NCBI GenBank assembly: GCA_027349615.1
Contig: DAIEML010000030.1
Coordinates: forward strand, 1 to 14,653
DNA length: 14,653 nt
Reading direction: 5' to 3'
DNA from: Ignavibacteriales bacterium
GTDB taxonomy: Bacteria; Bacteroidota; Ignavibacteria; Ignavibacteriales; Ignavibacteriaceae
The number at the start of each line of letters is the position of its first letter. The stretch's first letter is position 1. Below are positions 7,180 to 14,653 of this stretch, piece by piece. The position numbers were made by a program, and so were the translations under genes. The notes below the pieces were generated by a model. That model worked only from the letters and a program-made list of their open reading frames with translations. It searched no databases and was not told the origin of the DNA.

Positions 7180-9006
7180 TTAAGGTACAACTTTTTTTTC
7201 ATCAATCCACGGTTTATACCATTCAACAAATGGAAGCGTGACTGGAACGGCGGAAATTCTTCCTCCGAATCCCATGTAACGATATGCATACATATTGAAA
7301 TCGTTAACTTGAATTGAAGATAAATAATTTTGATTTATCGATACGCCAAATTTATTTGCCAGTTTTACTGTGTAGTTTATAAAAAAGTCGCTTCGCTTTT
7401 TGCCCAATAATACTTTTGATAATTCATTTTTCATTTCTGCAAAAGTTTTTGTTGGCTTTTCATCTTTTTCTTTTTTGCCAATCAATTTAATTAATGAAAA
7501 ACCATTCGGCGTTTTTATTGGCCCATAAATTTCTCCGATCTTCATTGTAGCGGCAATTTTCCCGATATCACCATACATCGATGAAGGGAAAAAGCCAAAC
7601 TCTCCGCCCTTGCTGCGTGTCCAAATTCTTTTAGTATAAATTGTGGCAAGTTTGCCGAAGTCTGCACCTTTTTTAAGTTCTTTCATTACTTTATTAATTA
7701 CATCTAAACTGTCAGTTAAAATTTCCCGAACATTTACCATAACATCATTCGGATTTTTTTCTTTGCCAATTCCATCATAATATTTATGAACTTCTTCATT
7801 AGTTACTTTGATTGAATCAATGAATTTATCTTTCAGCAACTGAGCAAGATAATTATCTTTCCACATATTTATTGATGCTTGAACATTTGGCAGATTTTCC
7901 AGGCCTCGCCTATAACCTTCTCTTGATAATAATTCATCTTCTATAACTTGTCTAATTCTTGCTTCTAATTTTGCTTCGATTGTTTCCGGACTAACTTCCC
8001 GTGAATAAAAACCTTCAAACGCAAAGTATCTCAAAAAATCTTCAACTGTGAATGGATTGGTTTCAAACTTTATGAAAATTCGCTTCAATGTATCTGGGCC
8101 AAATTCATTTTCCACTTTCAAAAAATCTTCTGGTTTAAGATATACATTTACAGTATCGGGAATATTATCTTTAACTTTTCTTTCCTGTACAATCGAAATG
8201 AATTTTTTCGAAATATTTTGTGTTAATTCCGGATCAACTGGAATTTGTTTTCCCTTAAAGAAATTTTTCAAAAATTCTTCACCAATTTGCGCGGCTTTTT
8301 CGTGCTCTAATTTATCTTTAATGCTTTTAACTTTGCTTGCTATATCTTCTGAAGTGAACGACGTTTCAGTTTTGTTTTCGAGATAAAAAATAAACCAGCC
8401 TGAGTCCGATTTTATTGGATAAGTGTATTGACCTTTTGATAAATCAAACAATGAATCCTCAATGGCTTTTTGAAATATTCCATGCTTAACTTCAAGTGAC
8501 GATTCTTTTTCATCTTTTAATGTTTTTAATGAATCAAATAGTACACCTTTTTCCAATTTAGAATATGAATTAAAAATTTCAGTTGAATCCGCCGAGTACA
8601 ATGTTTTGATTTCTAGCTTTGAATATTCTTTCTTTAACTCGTTTATAATTTCCTGATCGGTAATTTTTATTTTATTCATTACTTCAATTTTATACAGCGC
8701 ATCTCTAACATACATATCTTCCAAAGCTTTGAAAGTAGTTTTCATAATTTCAGTGGTATCAAGCCCTATTTTTGATGCTTCGAGCGACCAAAGTTTTTCG
8801 GCAATTAAAGAATAAAGTAGATCTTCTTTTTTTGAATAATGATTGTTTTCATATTTATAAACTTGGGGAGTTAATTCAAATCTTTCTTTAAACTGTTTCC
8901 CAGTTATTTCTTCAGGCCCAATTTTTGCCAGCACTGTATCTTGCTGTGAATAAAGGATAGAACTAATTATAGTGCAAAATGCTAAACAATAAAAAATTAT
9001 CTTCAT
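7180..9006 (-). CDS. Secreted PpiC-type (parvulin) peptidyl-prolyl isomerase, SurA-like
   Basis: The protein has 608 residues with a signal peptide (MKIIFYCLAFCTIISSILYSQ). A SurA/PrsA-like N-terminal helical region begins KIGPEEITGKQFKERFEL. Two parvulin-like domains can be traced: a degenerate one at about 133-213 ending SDSGWFIFYL, and a better one at about 423-515 with VREILTDSLD, GGEFGFFP and GPIKTPNGFSLIKL. A distinctive tail of about 70 residues, rich in Tyr, Trp and Pro, follows. The likely role is folding or escort of outer-membrane and secreted proteins in the periplasm, as in SurA. Architecture resembles SurA's two-parvulin layout, but a long segment separates the domains. There is no obvious Shine-Dalgarno. 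It starts 7 nt after the methyltransferase gene. Confidence 0.88.
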   Translation of the reverse strand: MKIIFYCLAFCTIISSILYSQQDTVLAKIGPEEITGKQFKERFELTPQVYKYENNHYSKKEDLLYSLIAEKLWSLEASKIGLDTTEIMKTTFKALEDMYVRDALYKIEVMNKIKITDQEIINELKKEYSKLEIKTLYSADSTEIFNSYSKLEKGVLFDSLKTLKDEKESSLEVKHGIFQKAIEDSLFDLSKGQYTYPIKSDSGWFIFYLENKTETSFTSEDIASKVKSIKDKLEHEKAAQIGEEFLKNFFKGKQIPVDPELTQNISKKFISIVQERKVKDNIPDTVNVYLKPEDFLKVENEFGPDTLKRIFIKFETNPFTVEDFLRYFAFEGFYSREVSPETIEAKLEARIRQVIEDELLSREGYRRGLENLPNVQASINMWKDNYLAQLLKDKFIDSIKVTNEEVHKYYDGIGKEKNPNDVMVNVREILTDSLDVINKVMKELKKGADFGKLATIYTKRIWTRSKGGEFGFFPSSMYGDIGKIAATMKIGEIYGPIKTPNGFSLIKLIGKKEKDEKPTKTFAEMKNELSKVLLGKKRSDFFINYTVKLANKFGVSINQNYLSSIQVNDFNMYAYRYMGFGGRISAVPVTLPFVEWYKPWIDEKKVVP

Positions 9007-9013
9007 AAAAATT

Positions 9014-9664
9014 TTATTCTAATATAATTGTCTTTTTAAAAAATGAAAATCTAATTGGTAAGATTCTCGGAACGTTTTTTTGATATCCCAAATAATCATT
9101 CCCAAATTTTTCAACTAATTTCTTTTCTTCATAAAATGAACCGATAAAAAAATATACTATTATACAAATCAGCATTACCAAATAAAATAAATCCATTTCC
9201 GGTCTAAATGCTAAAAAGATAATTGTAAAAAAATATATTGGATGTCGCGAAAATTTATAAGGACCATCGATATGAAGTGTTAAAATTTCATCAAGCTCAT
9301 TAACGTTATATTCTTTGTTGAACAATCTAAAGATTTGATTTATTCCGAGAAACTCTTTTAAACTAAAATATTTTAGCGTCCAAAGAACTCCGGCTAAACT
9401 TAAAAATTGCGGAATCAGAATTAAAAAATCGAATGGGAAAGGTAAATCATAAATTATTAATTTCGGATGAGGCACTGCGATGTAAATAATATAAAATAAA
9501 ATCAGTGAAAACAAAACATAAAAAAATCTGTAAAATGCAATCAGATTTCCAAATCGATTTACAATAATTCTTTTTGCTATGTTCGAAGCAAAATATGAAT
9601 GCAGGAAACCAAATAGTGAAAAGAAAAGCACGATCAGGAAAACATCAAGCACATAAACGATCAT
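9014..9664 (-). CDS. ICMT/NnrU-like integral membrane methyltransferase family protein
   Basis: The protein has 216 residues with about five to six membrane segments. The C-terminal half carries the isoprenylcysteine/phospholipid methyltransferase signature: GPYKFSRHPIY (134-144), EE at 179-180, then FGNDYLGYQKNVPRILP (187-203). These residues bind S-adenosylmethionine and the substrate in the ICMT fold. The bacterial substrate is unknown; lipids, isoprenoid-linked or small hydrophobic acceptors are all possible. NnrU-like proteins share the fold. Its ATG overlaps the rpoN TGA (ATGA at 9661-9664), which suggests translation coupled to rpoN. Membrane location is seen from composition; the activity is inferred from the family. 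Confidence 0.8.
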   Translation of the reverse strand: MIVYVLDVFLIVLFFSLFGFLHSYFASNIAKRIIVNRFGNLIAFYRFFYVLFSLILFYIIYIAVPHPKLIIYDLPFPFDFLILIPQFLSLAGVLWTLKYFSLKEFLGINQIFRLFNKEYNVNELDEILTLHIDGPYKFSRHPIYFFTIIFLAFRPEMDLFYLVMLICIIVYFFIGSFYEEKKLVEKFGNDYLGYQKNVPRILPIRFSFFKKTIILE

Positions 9665-11118
9665 AATTCTCTGCGCAATCTCGCAATTGGAATTCGCAGT
9701 TGTTCTCGGTATTTCGCAACAGTTCGTCTTGCAATATGGATACCTTCATCATTTAACATTTCAGCAAGTCTGTCATCGCTGTGAGGGGAGTTTTTATTTT
9801 CCGAATCAATAATTTCTTTGAGGCGTTCTTTAATATGTTTATTTGAAACTTCTTCACCAGAATCTGTGCTTAAACCTTCGCTGAAAAAATATTTCAGTTC
9901 ATGAATTCCCATCGGGCTCTGAACATATTTACCATTCACTACGCGGCTTATTGTTGAAATATCCATTCTAATTTCATCTGCAATATCTTTGTAAATCATC
10001 GGCTTTAATAATTTGGGTCCCTTATCAAAAAATTCATATTGCTTTTCAACTATCGCCTGCATAATCTTCATTAAAGTTTCACGCCTCTGCTGAATGCAGG
10101 CAATAAACCATTTTGCCGATTCAAATTTTTCTCTTAAAAATTTATACGTGTTTTTATCTCGAGGCGAGTTCTTTTTACTTTTTTTATTCTGATCAATCAT
10201 CTCAAGATAAGTTTTGCTTAATGTTACCGAAGGAACGCTGCGGTCATTTAAAGTTATAACAAAATTGTCGTCAACTTTTTCAACAATAAAATCAGGAGTT
10301 ATTTGATTCATTTCGACTGAATCAATATTTCCTTCGCCTGGTTTTGGATTTAAACTTTGAATAAGATTAATTGTGGCTTTTAAACTTTCGTCAGTAAGAT
10401 TCATTTTTTGCTTAATGACATCATAGCGTTTTTGCGTAAAGTCATTAAAATAATTGATCAGGAGATCATCAGCTAAAAAAGTGTAGTAAGTATCGAATGA
10501 TGAATTTCTCAATTGAACAAGCAAACATTCCTGCAGGCTTCTAGAAGCTATACCGACCGGATCAAAAGTTTGAATTTTTTTAAGAAGTGCTTCTGCATCT
10601 TCAGGAGAAATTTGAACATGTTCAAACATTTCAAGTTCATTAAGAATTTCCGGAAGATCACTTTTTAAATATCCATCTGAATCAAGATTGCCAATTATTT
10701 CTTCGCCAAGCATGTACATATCTTCATCAAGATTTAACATGCTAAGTTGTTCTTTAAGATGTTCGCTTAAGCTTTCTTTAGCTGGGGTTAATGGCTGATA
10801 AACTTCTTCATCTTTACTTTTATTAATTTTATCGCCTTCAAATTCCAAATCATTCATGAAATCTTCGAGCTCAAATTCGTCTTTAGAATTACTTTCGTAT
10901 TCTTCTTCCTCCGTTTCATCCGATTTATTTTTTTCATCCATATCTAAAGATAAATCGACATCATCTTCCATTACTTCTTCAAGAATTGGATTTAATTCAA
11001 GCTCAGTTTTAATTCTCTGTTCCAATGCAAGAGTATTTAACTGAAGCAGTTTTTGATATTGAATCTGCTGCGGAGAAAGTTTCTGCTGCTGCGAAAGTTT
11101 TTGACTAAGAGATAACAT
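9661..11118 (-). CDS. rpoN: RNA polymerase sigma-54 factor RpoN
   Basis: The protein has 485 residues, normal for the family. Region I is Gln/Leu-rich (QKLSPQQIQYQKLLQLNTLALEQR, about 12-35) and contacts activators and the -12 element. An acidic region II (about 47-108) is followed by the core-binding domain (about 110-260), the HTH region (DIADEIRMDISTISRVVNGKYVQ, about 378-400) and the RpoN box ARRTVAKYR at 463-471, which reads the -24 element. All expected parts are present, so it should be functional. It requires AAA+ activators; one is encoded five genes downstream in the same block. The start codon lies inside the end of the DUF3109 gene (14-nt overlap), and the stop overlaps the next gene's ATG. 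Confidence 0.97.
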   Translation of the reverse strand: MLSLSQKLSQQQKLSPQQIQYQKLLQLNTLALEQRIKTELELNPILEEVMEDDVDLSLDMDEKNKSDETEEEEYESNSKDEFELEDFMNDLEFEGDKINKSKDEEVYQPLTPAKESLSEHLKEQLSMLNLDEDMYMLGEEIIGNLDSDGYLKSDLPEILNELEMFEHVQISPEDAEALLKKIQTFDPVGIASRSLQECLLVQLRNSSFDTYYTFLADDLLINYFNDFTQKRYDVIKQKMNLTDESLKATINLIQSLNPKPGEGNIDSVEMNQITPDFIVEKVDDNFVITLNDRSVPSVTLSKTYLEMIDQNKKSKKNSPRDKNTYKFLREKFESAKWFIACIQQRRETLMKIMQAIVEKQYEFFDKGPKLLKPMIYKDIADEIRMDISTISRVVNGKYVQSPMGIHELKYFFSEGLSTDSGEEVSNKHIKERLKEIIDSENKNSPHSDDRLAEMLNDEGIHIARRTVAKYREQLRIPIARLRREL

Positions 11119-11689
11119 AAAGCTTACCGATGATTTCTTTTAATAATGAATACCATTTTTTACCATATAATCTTTCCAATGCATCTTTGCAAAAATCAAT
11201 GAGTTTAATATTATTCTTTGCTCCATTCTCAATTGCGTGAGAACATTCGGAAAATTTTTCGAATCTTAAAACGTCGCCACCAAACTTAGAAACTCTAATT
11301 GGGAATAAATGACACGAAATAGGTTTTCGAAATTTTACTTTCCCATCTAGAAATGCTTTTTCAATTCCGCACTTAGCAATACTATTTTCATAATATACAA
11401 AGACGCAAGCTTTATTATTTACGCTTGTCGTCATTAACTCATCATGTTTCAATTCATAAAATCCGAATTCTTCTATTGCTTTTTTGTGTTTATCAGGAAG
11501 ATAATTTTTTACAACATCCAAAATATTTTCTATTTTATCAACTTCTTCCTCAAGTAATGGAGCACCGAATTCACTTTCGATCGTACAACAGGCGCCTTTA
11601 CATTTTGCTAAATCACAAGCAAATCTAATTTCCGCTATTTCATTGCGAATTAAAACATCCTTAACAGGAATTACATTACCATCAAACAT
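11105..11689 (-). CDS. DUF3109 / YkgJ-type cysteine-cluster protein
   Basis: The protein has 194 residues with nine cysteines, most in conserved positions: C25 and C30 with the GACC pair C34/C35, then C95, C107, C126 in SCHLFPIR, C149 and C167. This CxxxxCxGACC-to-CHLFPIR layout is typical of DUF3109 proteins, which are widespread in Bacteroidota and presumed to bind a metal or Fe-S cluster. No biochemical role is established to my knowledge. It is the first gene of the minus-strand block and overlaps rpoN by 14 nt. The ATG at 11689 lacks a Shine-Dalgarno, but its distance to the first cysteines fits the family. Confidence 0.88.
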   Translation of the reverse strand: MFDGNVIPVKDVLIRNEIAEIRFACDLAKCKGACCTIESEFGAPLLEEEVDKIENILDVVKNYLPDKHKKAIEEFGFYELKHDELMTTSVNNKACVFVYYENSIAKCGIEKAFLDGKVKFRKPISCHLFPIRVSKFGGDVLRFEKFSECSHAIENGAKNNIKLIDFCKDALERLYGKKWYSLLKEIIGKLYVIS

Positions 11690-11913
11690 TGGAATAATTT
11701 TTGATGAAAAGATAATAATTTGTTACTTAATAGAAAAGTTTAAAGAACATTTACTTTTAAACCGAACAATATCCGCATAAAAGAAAATATTAAAATTTGT
11801 TGATTATTACAAAAGTAATTTGTGTAAAATCTTAACCAACTATTTAAATTATCAGAATTTTTGCTTTTATTATTATTCAAAATTTCTATTTCAAAAATAT
11901 TATCTATTCTAAA
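11690..11913. other. Divergent intergenic region
   Basis: About 220 nt of very AT-rich sequence lies between the start of the minus-strand block and the plus-strand dehydrogenase, so it must hold promoters for both directions. No open frame of note or RNA gene is visible. One candidate minus-strand promoter is listed separately. Confidence 0.7.
11810..11840 (-). promoter_or_regulatory. Candidate promoter for the DUF3109-rpoN block
   Basis: Read on the minus strand, GTTG (11837-11840) is followed after 19 nt by TACTTTTG (11810-11817), a perfect match to the Bacteroidota -7 box TAnnTTTG with three of four bases of the -33 TTTG box. It would give a leader of roughly 110 nt before the DUF3109 start. 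No -24/-12 sigma-54 element is visible here. Chance matches are possible in such AT-rich DNA. Confidence 0.35.
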
Positions 11914-12669
11914 TTGGAATTATCAAATAAAGTTTTTTTAATAACCGGTGCTTCCAGCGGAATTGGACTCGAGTTATCAAAAGTTCTTGCCAAAGAAAAT
12001 TGCAAGCTTGTTCTTTTAAGCAGAAGAGTAAACATTACAAATAGTTTTGCTGATGAATTAGGTAAGCTTAACAAGGAAATAATATCTATTAAATGCGACG
12101 TTACAAAAAAAGAAGAAGTTAAAGACGCAATCGATCAAACTGTAAAACATTTTGGTAAAATCGATGCTGCAATTTTAAACTCTGGAATTAGCGGCAGCGC
12201 ATTAATTGAAAAAATCGATGATGAATTCGCAAAGGGAATATTTGATGTTAATGTCTGGGGAGTTTTCAACTGCGTAAAAGCAATCCTTCCAATTTTTAAA
12301 AAGCAAAACTCAGGCATATTTGTCGGGATTTCTAGCTTAGCCGAAAAAAGAGGATTTCCTAAAAGTGGAATTTATTGTGCAAGCAAGGCTGCACTTTCAA
12401 TATTTTTAGAAAGTCTGCGGGTTGAATTAAAAAATTCAAATGTAAAAGTTTTAACTGTAAAGCCTGGCTTTGTTAAAACTCCAATGACAGATAAAAATAA
12501 ATTTAAAATGCCGTTTCTTATAGATGTTCATAAAGCAGCCAACATAATAATTAAAGGAATTAAAAAAGAAAAAAGGATAATTCAGTTTCCTTATCAAACA
12601 GTATTCTTCGCAAAACTTCTTAAAATTTTACCAAACAAAATTTTTGAATACATCGCAAGTAAAACTTAA
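11914..12669 (+). CDS. Short-chain dehydrogenase/reductase (SDR)
   Basis: The protein has 251 residues and is a classical NAD(P)-dependent SDR. The nucleotide-binding TGASSGIG is at 11-18, LNSG (usually NNAG) at 88-91 and N113 in DVNVWG. The catalytic S141 and YxxxK (Y154, K158) are all present, followed by the PGFVKTP segment (184-190). SRR at 36-38 after the second strand suggests an NADPH preference. A C-terminal hydrophobic/basic tail (TVFFAKLLKILPNKIFEYI) could associate with membranes. The substrate cannot be read from sequence. Start: no ATG lies near the expected N-terminus; TTG at 11914 gives MELSNKVFLITG, the right length, while the frame is open upstream only to 11848 without ATG, GTG or another TTG. 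It is divergent from the rpoN block. Confidence 0.92.
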   Translation: MELSNKVFLITGASSGIGLELSKVLAKENCKLVLLSRRVNITNSFADELGKLNKEIISIKCDVTKKEEVKDAIDQTVKHFGKIDAAILNSGISGSALIEKIDDEFAKGIFDVNVWGVFNCVKAILPIFKKQNSGIFVGISSLAEKRGFPKSGIYCASKAALSIFLESLRVELKNSNVKVLTVKPGFVKTPMTDKNKFKMPFLIDVHKAANIIIKGIKKEKRIIQFPYQTVFFAKLLKILPNKIFEYIASKT

Positions 12670-12767
12670 GATTTATCTAATTTCATAAGTTAGAATAATA
12701 GTAATAAGTTAATTTTTATTATTTTAAAAAATCATTTTAATTATTATTTTCATAAACGGGGCGCTGA

Positions 12768-14653
12768 ATGAAGAAATTAATTTTATTTTTTTTATTTCTA
12801 TATACATATATTACTTTCCCGCAAACAGATTCTTCTCTGACATTTTCCGAAATAATGTTTAATCCTCAAAGCGGCAACAACGAGTTCATCGAAGTGTTTA
12901 ATACATCGGCTACAAAAAGCATTGATCTGAAAAATTTTAAAATTAAATATTACACTTCAACGCCAGATACTTTTAAGTCAGCGGGTTTCGGAACAATTCT
13001 TCCTCCTAAGTCTTATGCAATAATTTTTGAATCGGATTATAATATCGATTCCGGAATTTATAAAAGTACAGTTCCAGTCAATGCATTAATTTTAAAAATA
13101 TCTGACGGCTCTTTCGGATCTACCGGAATGGCGAACACAACTTCACGCCCAATTTTATTGATGAACGCAATAGGAGATACTCTTGAATCCTACACTTATT
13201 CAGCAAATAATAGTGCTGGTTTTTCGGATGAAAAAATTCATCTTTCAAAAGATAATTCGATCGGAAATTGGAGAAACTGTTTGATCTCAAACGGCACTCC
13301 GGGATTTAAGAATTCAATCTCTCCTCCAAGCTTTGATCTTAAGTTGTCATCAATTAATATTTCATCGGCAAATCCAAAGCCGGGTGATGAAATACTAATT
13401 TCAGCAGCAGTAAAAAATATTGGCGAAAACACTGCCGATAATTTTGGATTAGAAATTTATTATGATGAAAATTTTGATTCAGCAACTACTTCTAATGAGT
13501 TATTATATTCAAAAGAACTTACAAATCTGAGATCAGAAGATTCAACAATAACTTCAATCAATTTTACTGTTCCCAATCAAAAAGGGTTTTCAATTATTGC
13601 AAAAATTATTTTTGATATAGATGAATTCCCTTCTAATAATCAATTGACTAAATTATTCCCAATTGCTCTGCCAGCTGCTAAATACAAGGACATAATTATT
13701 AACGAAATAATGTATGCGCCAACTTCCGGTGAACCTGAATGGATAGAAATTTTTAATACAAAGAACCAAACAATTGATTTGAACGGTTGGAAGATTGGAG
13801 ATAATTCAACCTACGCAACCATAACTTCAAAAGATATATTTGTTCAGCCGTTGGGCTATTTGGCTATTAGCAAAGATTCAACAATTAAAAAATATTTTAC
13901 AATCCCATCTCAAGTTGTTGTTTCAAATTTTCCTTCTCTAAATAATTCCGGCGATGCAGTTGTACTAAAAGATCCTTCAGGAATTGTTATAGATAGTTTG
14001 GAATATTTTCCTTCATGGGGCGGCAGTTCAAACGGCAGATCATTAGAAAGAATTAATTATGAAATTTCCTCAACTGATTCGACAAATTGGGAAACTTCAA
14101 AGAGCAAACAAAAAGCTACGCCGGGACATATTAATTCTGTTTCGCCAAAAGATTATGATGTTGAGATTACCGATATAATTTTTTCTCCAACAAATCCATT
14201 TCTTAACGATACGATTTTGGTCTCTGCAAAAGTTATAAATAACGGAAAATATTCCGCCGGAATTTCTTTGCGGCTATTTGAAGATATAAATCTCGATTCT
14301 GTTTACGATTCACATTTGTCTTCAATCGAAAATCTTGTACTCCGACCTAACGATTCTTCTACTGTTAATTTGAATTACAAATTTCAAAATTTAAATTCTA
14401 CTAAAGGATTTTATGTTGATGCAATTTTTGAAAACGATCAGGATACAAGTAATAATTATTTTTACAAAATAATCTCTCCGGGTTATCATTCCGGTTCTGT
14501 TTTGATAAATGAAATTATGTACAATCCTTCCAACGACGAACCGGAATGGGTTGAACTTTATAATTCATCGGAATATGATATTGATTTAAGTGGTTGGTCT
14601 ATATCAGATGTTTTGACTACTCCGGTTAAGTCAATCATCCACGATGGGATTAT
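12768..14653 (+). CDS. Large secreted lamin-tail-domain (LTD) and CARDB-repeat protein (3' partial)
   Basis: An open frame from ATG (12768) to the window end encodes at least 628 residues. The signal peptide MKKLILFFLFLYTYITFPQ is followed by alternating modules: LTD1 (about 22-185, FSEIMFNP, NEFIEVFN), CARDB-like Ig domain 1 (about 187-300, SANPKPGDEILISAAVKN), LTD2 (about 309-455, INEIMYAP, PEWIEIFN), CARDB-like 2 (about 459-565, SPTNPFLNDTILVSAKVIN) and the beginning of LTD3 (from 578, INEIMYNP, PEWVELYN). These domains are adhesive or structural and common in big exported proteins of Bacteroidota and relatives. A C-terminal sorting domain or catalytic module could lie beyond the edge. No enzymatic motif is seen so far. 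It lies about 100 nt after the SDR, with no clear terminator between them. Confidence 0.88.
   Translation, partial: MKKLILFFLFLYTYITFPQTDSSLTFSEIMFNPQSGNNEFIEVFNTSATKSIDLKNFKIKYYTSTPDTFKSAGFGTILPPKSYAIIFESDYNIDSGIYKSTVPVNALILKISDGSFGSTGMANTTSRPILLMNAIGDTLESYTYSANNSAGFSDEKIHLSKDNSIGNWRNCLISNGTPGFKNSISPPSFDLKLSSINISSANPKPGDEILISAAVKNIGENTADNFGLEIYYDENFDSATTSNELLYSKELTNLRSEDSTITSINFTVPNQKGFSIIAKIIFDIDEFPSNNQLTKLFPIALPAAKYKDIIINEIMYAPTSGEPEWIEIFNTKNQTIDLNGWKIGDNSTYATITSKDIFVQPLGYLAISKDSTIKKYFTIPSQVVVSNFPSLNNSGDAVVLKDPSGIVIDSLEYFPSWGGSSNGRSLERINYEISSTDSTNWETSKSKQKATPGHINSVSPKDYDVEITDIIFSPTNPFLNDTILVSAKVINNGKYSAGISLRLFEDINLDSVYDSHLSSIENLVLRPNDSSTVNLNYKFQNLNSTKGFYVDAIFENDQDTSNNYFYKIISPGYHSGSVLINEIMYNPSNDEPEWVELYNSSEYDIDLSGWSISDVLTTPVKSIIHDGI

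Noticed and set aside
10856..11044. Serine-rich open frame on the plus strand
   Set aside because: It is the antisense shadow of the acidic region of rpoN (GAA/GAT/TCA codons read backwards), with no start context or homology.
13238..13432. Open frame on the minus strand inside the LTD protein
   Set aside because: The plus-strand frame is continuous through here with recognisable CARDB and LTD motifs, so this is an antisense shadow.
1..14653. Defence systems, CRISPR arrays, transposons, prophage genes, tRNA or rRNA genes
   Set aside because: No array-like direct repeats, transposase or integrase motifs, terminal inverted repeats, or RNA gene sequences were seen; the gene content is ordinary chromosomal.

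Overview
The window looks like a chromosomal core region from a very AT-rich Bacteroidota/Chlorobi-group bacterium, most plausibly Ignavibacteria-like. I infer this from several things: mostly absent Shine-Dalgarno sequences, Bacteroidota-style promoter matches (TTTG/TTG, 19 nt, TAnnTTTG), a DUF3109 protein, and a secreted protein built from lamin-tail (LTD) modules. I see no rRNA, tRNA, CRISPR array, insertion sequence or phage gene.

Layout. (1) 1-144: the C-terminal end of a probable CarB (carbamoyl-phosphate synthase large chain). A 13-bp inverted repeat follows, then a membrane-anchored metallophosphoesterase (248-1390). (2) 1389-1440: a bidirectional intrinsic terminator. It separates the phosphoesterase from a convergent outer-membrane beta-barrel-type protein (1456-2346, minus), which has the only strong AGGAGG ribosome site in the window. 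(3) 2668-11689: a tightly packed minus-strand block of seven genes. In transcription order these are a DUF3109 cysteine-cluster protein, rpoN (sigma-54), an ICMT/NnrU-like membrane methyltransferase, a secreted double-parvulin prolyl isomerase, hslV, hslU, and a membrane-bound CHASE2/AAA+ sigma-54 activator. (4) 11914-12669: a short-chain dehydrogenase starting with TTG, divergent from that block. (5) 12768 to the window end: a large secreted protein alternating LTD and CARDB-like modules, cut off by the window edge.

How the genes may work together. The minus-strand block joins a sigma factor, an envelope folding factor (parvulin), a cytoplasmic ATP-dependent protease (HslUV) and a one-component, membrane-embedded sigma-54 activator with an extracytoplasmic sensor domain. 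My inference is an envelope-to-cytoplasm proteostasis circuit using sigma-54. The individual families are established. The wiring is a hypothesis from gene order, and I found no convincing -24/-12 promoter in the window to prove it. No clearly new defence or mobile system is visible. The CHASE2-bEBP with its unusual C-terminus, placed in the same block as rpoN, is the most interesting object here.
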